From Tridacna crocea (taxonomy: Eukaryota; Mollusca; Bivalvia; Cardiida; Cardiidae): a DNA stretch of 64,000 nucleotides. A program made the position numbers and the translations under genes. Position 1 is the first letter of the stretch, and every line of letters starts with the position of its first letter. Of the stretch, positions 60,862-64,000 are shown piece after piece. The notes below the pieces were generated by a model. That model was not told the DNA's origin, did not search any database, and saw nothing but the letters and a program-made list of their open reading frames with translations. The DNA lies in the NCBI GenBank assembly GCA_943736015.1, contig OX031071.1:1552501-1616500 (forward strand), in the 5' to 3' direction.

Positions 60862-61090
60862 TTAATTCTTTACCGAACGACAAAATTTTAGACTGGTCCA
60901 AATTGAAAGCATTTGCAGACGACAAAATAAAGGTGACTGAAAAATGGAAATTTGTTCTGGGAAGGGTAGAAAACATTGTGGGAAAAGGAGAAAATGGTGG
61001 TTACCAGCATTTTCTCCTTTTCCCACAGTGTTTTCAAAAGGCTTCTTTCTCAGGGGCGTCAAAAGTAGGGATTGTGTAGTAATGGGTTAA
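60862..61090 (-). mobile_element. TTAA hairpin MITE (near-consensus)
   Basis: TTAA both ends; left hairpin centre GGTGGTTACCAGC. Confidence 0.87.
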
Positions 61091-61169
61091 TTCAATGACG
61101 AATCCTTTTTTAATATACGTGCAATTGTACAAAAAAAGAAATAGAGATAGAATAAGCCCTCTTTAGCAA

Positions 61170-61570
61170 TTTTTTCGCACGACAAAATTTGCACATATCT
61201 GAAAACTTATGCAGACGACAATTAACATGTGTTGCAATTGATGATACTTTTTCTTAGAGTAGTGTAATTTTTAGGAAAAGGAGAAAATGCTGGAAACAAG
61301 CCTTTTCTCCTATACCAACAATGTTTAAAAAAGTCTTTATCTTTCGGCCTGTTAACCCTGTACTAGACCAAAAAAATTAGCCCTGCCCAAATTGAAAGCA
61401 TTTGCAGACGACAATTTCAGTGTGGCTTAAATGATGCAATTGTTTATTGATAGCGTACAAAACATTGTGGAAAAAGTGAGAAAATGCTGATTACAAGCAT
61501 TTTCTCCTTTTGCCACAATGTTTTCAAAAGGCTTCTTTCCAAAATTCGTCATTGTGTTTGAAAGGGTTAA
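61170..61570 (-). mobile_element. Two tandem TTAA hairpin MITEs
   Basis: ~61170-61355 (old) and 61352-61570 share TTAA 61352-61355. Confidence 0.75.
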
Positions 61571-61858
61571 AAGTAGGAAATGTGAGGTAAGTGGTGAGTG
61601 ATAGTTGACTAAGTAGGCTACAGCCTTACTTAATTCAGTAATGAATGTTTTTAAATGTTGGTGAGATAATAAAATTTGAACATCCCCCTTTAAAAAATCA
61701 GATTTGATTTAAAGAAGATAGTTTATATGATAAAAGCAGTAGAAACTTTTGTCAATGGGGTAGGCAAACACAGTCAAGTGGATTGTATTAACACTGGTGT
61801 ATAAATCAAGATAGTTTCTTAAACCTTTGGCGGCTAAGCTCGACTCGCTGACCTTTTG

Positions 61859-61925
61859 CGGACAGTGTAGATCAAGATCAGACTGCACAGAACGTGCAAT
61901 CTGATCTTTGATCTACACTGTCCGA
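61859..61925. repeat. Short palindrome, GTGCAGTCTGATCTTGATCT family
   Basis: CGGACAGTGTAGATCA...TGATCTACACTGTCCG around TGCACAGAACGTGCA. The centre is inverted relative to the 53463 copy. Confidence 0.88.
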
Positions 61926-62139
61926 TAAGGAGATATTAATTTTCCCAAAATATAACTTTGAAACATCAATATATTGTTATTAATATCGAAGTGAAACTTT
62001 GATTTTTAGTTTTCTAGCTGGATAAGGTTTAAGTTTGTTATTGTTGGTTCAGCGGTGTTTAAAAATCCATCCGAGTGGTTTTATCTTTGGGTTTTGATAA
62101 ATTGTGCAACACTGTTAGAGTTGTGTGATAGCTAAGGGG

Positions 62140-62142
<3 letters not shown>

Positions 62143-62193
<51 letters not shown>

Positions 62194-62330
62194 AGAGAGA
62201 GAGATAAAGAGAAAGAGAAGGGAAGGGGAGATGGAGAGAGCGAGAGAGAGAGAGGGAGAGAGACGGAGTGAGATAGAGATAGAAAGAAAGAGAAGAGGAA
62301 GAAGAAGAAGAAGAAGAAGAAGAAGAAGAG

Positions 62331-62372
<42 letters not shown>

Positions 62373-62394
62373 GTAGAGAGAGAGAGAGAGACAG
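62143..62394 (+). repeat. Compound microsatellite (GA)n, (GAA)n, (GATA)n
   Basis: Pure GA 62143-62188, mixed GA, GAA at ~62296-62327 and GATA at ~62331-62372. Confidence 0.95.
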
Positions 62395-63384
62395 GGCCGA
62401 CACTTACCGCGTTGTGAGGACAAATCAACGCTCTCAGACCCTCGTTGTGAGGACACTGTGGGAAAGTGAGGACACAATTTTTGTCCTCACTATTACTATG
62501 TCTATTTGCGTTCCGCATAGTTCAAAATGAATTTTAAAAACTTTTTTTTGCTGTGAGGACACAAGTCCTCATAGTCATTTCTCTCACTCTCTTGACCGTG
62601 AGGTGAATTTTCAATTCTAATGTTGAGTAGAATTGGACGGATACCAGTCACTTACTCCGTGGATCAAAGGATGGGTACCAGACGGAACCGGATGTGCATA
62701 TGCTTTGATGGCGGGATGAAATTGAAGCGAAATACCGAAATAAAGGTAATTATTTCCATAATTTACTTTTATATTTGTATAGGATATCGATTTTATCCAT
62801 GAATTGTTGATTTTTTATCGAGTTTCTACCCGTTTCGACGAGTACAAGCCACATTAATTCAGTATGAGTGGAAAATGTAAAGAATGTTTCTTGCTTCGTG
62901 GTGTCATCGTACGTAGTGTTCCAAAATTCGATCGATGCTCTCATGATAGCCTTGAGTGTTCGAATTCTGTGATGATAAGGAAACATCAAGATAGAACAAA
63001 GAGTTTCGAGAGGAATAGTAAGAAGAAAGTGCTTGTCTGCATAAAATAATCCTTTCTGATCGTTTTCAGGTAAAAAGAAATTCGATGTTAATTTCAACAG
63101 TCAGACGCTTAAAAAATGAGCAAAAATGGTGTGACCTAATATCTGGCAGCTCGGCAGTAATACTTTAAGTTCTTTTTGAAATGGGAAAAAGAAAAGCATG
63201 ATAAAAATTTAAGGCATAGACAAAACAACTCACATTTTTCGCTAAAATAATTCTTTTGACAGCTTGTTACCTCATACTGTTAATTTATCAATGGGTATAC
63301 CCTATTACCCTGCAGAATCTACTTGCCGACAGGAAGAGTTAAATCAACGGACTAAAGTACTAAACTGTATTACGCTCAGTACAA
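62395..63384. other. Non-repetitive DNA with unclassified frames
   Basis: GTGAGGACA motifs recur at 62412, 62447 and 62475 with an inverted TGTCCTCAC at 62481. Frames at 62620-62745 (plus, followed by GTAATT) and 63097-62750 (minus, 115 codons) match nothing recognised. Confidence 0.35.
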
Positions 63385-63736
63385 TGCAAATGACAAAATT
63401 TTAGACTTGTCCAAACTGATAGCATTTGTAGATGAGAAGATAAAAGTTACTCAAAAATTGAAACTTGACTTCAGAAGAGTAGAAAACATTGTGGGAAAAG
63501 GAGAAAATTCTGATCTCCAGCATTTTCTCCTTTTCCCAAAATGTTTTCAGAAGGTTTCTTCCTATGGGTCGTAAAAACCAGGGATTGTTTTGTAAAGGGT
63601 TAAGTCTTTTCCAAATGAAAGAAATTTGGACCAGTCCAAATTGATTTAGGATTTGAAAATTACAAGGAGTACCGGACTCAAAAACAGACTTTTGTTTCAA
63701 CTTGTAATTACCATGAATTATTTGGTAAAAGGTTAA
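63385..63736 (-). mobile_element. TTAA hairpin MITE and a core-less derivative in tandem
   Basis: 63385-63603 has a full hairpin; 63600-63736 joins a left arm directly to a right end GGTAAAAGGTTAA with no hairpin. They share TTAA 63600-63603. Confidence 0.75.
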
Positions 63737-63900
63737 ATAGTCTAATCATATTGCGAGGATACTTTCTGGCCATAAATGATGAGTCATCACAAAAGAGAAT
63801 TAGATTGTAATGCTTGCTAATCAAATCTAAATTATATAATAAGCAATCAAATCTAAATTAAATTATAAGCAATCATCTTTCGGTAACTCTAGGCTGTGCT

Positions 63901-64000
63901 ACTTTTTACCAGACAATCTCGAGTTTTCATGACGGTGAGAAAAAAGCCACTGAAAGCACTGTGGGAAAAGCTGAAATGATGGTAACCAGCATTTTCCCTT
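63901..64000 (+). mobile_element. TTAA hairpin MITE cut by the window edge
   Basis: Left arm TTTTTACCAGACAATCTCGA and the first hairpin half; continues beyond the window. Confidence 0.7.

Noticed and set aside
62059..62518. Long Ser/Leu- and Ile/Tyr-rich frames
   Set aside because: Produced by GA, GAA and GATA microsatellites. The same applies at 38706-39140, 50736-51071 and 55729-56261.
62750..63097. 115-codon minus-strand frame as a gene
   Set aside because: No recognisable domain, no splice or promoter support, and an overlapping opposite frame of similar quality; left unclassified.

Overview
The window is an AT-rich, intron-rich, repeat-dense animal genome segment with no bacterial features. 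Spliced genes with GT-AG junctions, a mitochondrial proton-translocating transhydrogenase, a T-brain-type T-box gene, a prokineticin/astakine-like peptide gene and tRNA-derived SINEs point to an invertebrate, most plausibly a bivalve mollusc. The species is inference; nothing in the sequence proves it.

Layout: (1) 1-5.6 kb: the 5' part of mitochondrial NADP-isocitrate dehydrogenase (IDH2) on the minus strand, two exons at 5575-5470 and 3572-3478, the rest off the left edge. (2) 5.6-6.0 kb: a probable shared promoter with ETS, CRE and inverted CCAAT motifs and a candidate non-coding first exon for NNT. (3) 6-14 kb: probable first NNT intron, packed with small transposons. (4) 14.06-32.72 kb: nicotinamide nucleotide transhydrogenase (NNT) on the plus strand, a complete 15-exon coding region of 1072 codons. 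(5) 32.7-37.1 kb: repeat-filled intergenic DNA. (6) 38.57-37.17 kb: a two-exon secreted ten-cysteine peptide of the prokineticin/astakine/colipase-like fold, minus strand. (7) 39-44 kb: SINE, MITE and microsatellite DNA. (8) 51.61-44.07 kb: a T-brain/Eomes-type T-box factor on the minus strand, complete in seven coding exons (586 aa). (9) 52-64 kb: upstream DNA with MITEs, SINEs, microsatellites and a duplicated ~450-bp segment; no gene recognised.

Most of the remaining DNA is one family of roughly 230-bp elements. They have TTAA ends, a short terminal inverted repeat like CCCTTTACC and a near-perfect central hairpin of about 65 bp. Some 80 copies and fragments occur; they nest, sit head-to-tail sharing one TTAA, and abut splice sites. 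They look like piggyBac-type MITEs. Other families show 3-, 8-, 9- and 10-bp target duplications.

Functionally, IDH2 and NNT are two of the main NADPH-producing enzymes of the mitochondrial matrix and here lie head-to-head, which suggests co-regulation. The peptide gene and the T-box gene are neighbours on the same strand with no evident functional link.
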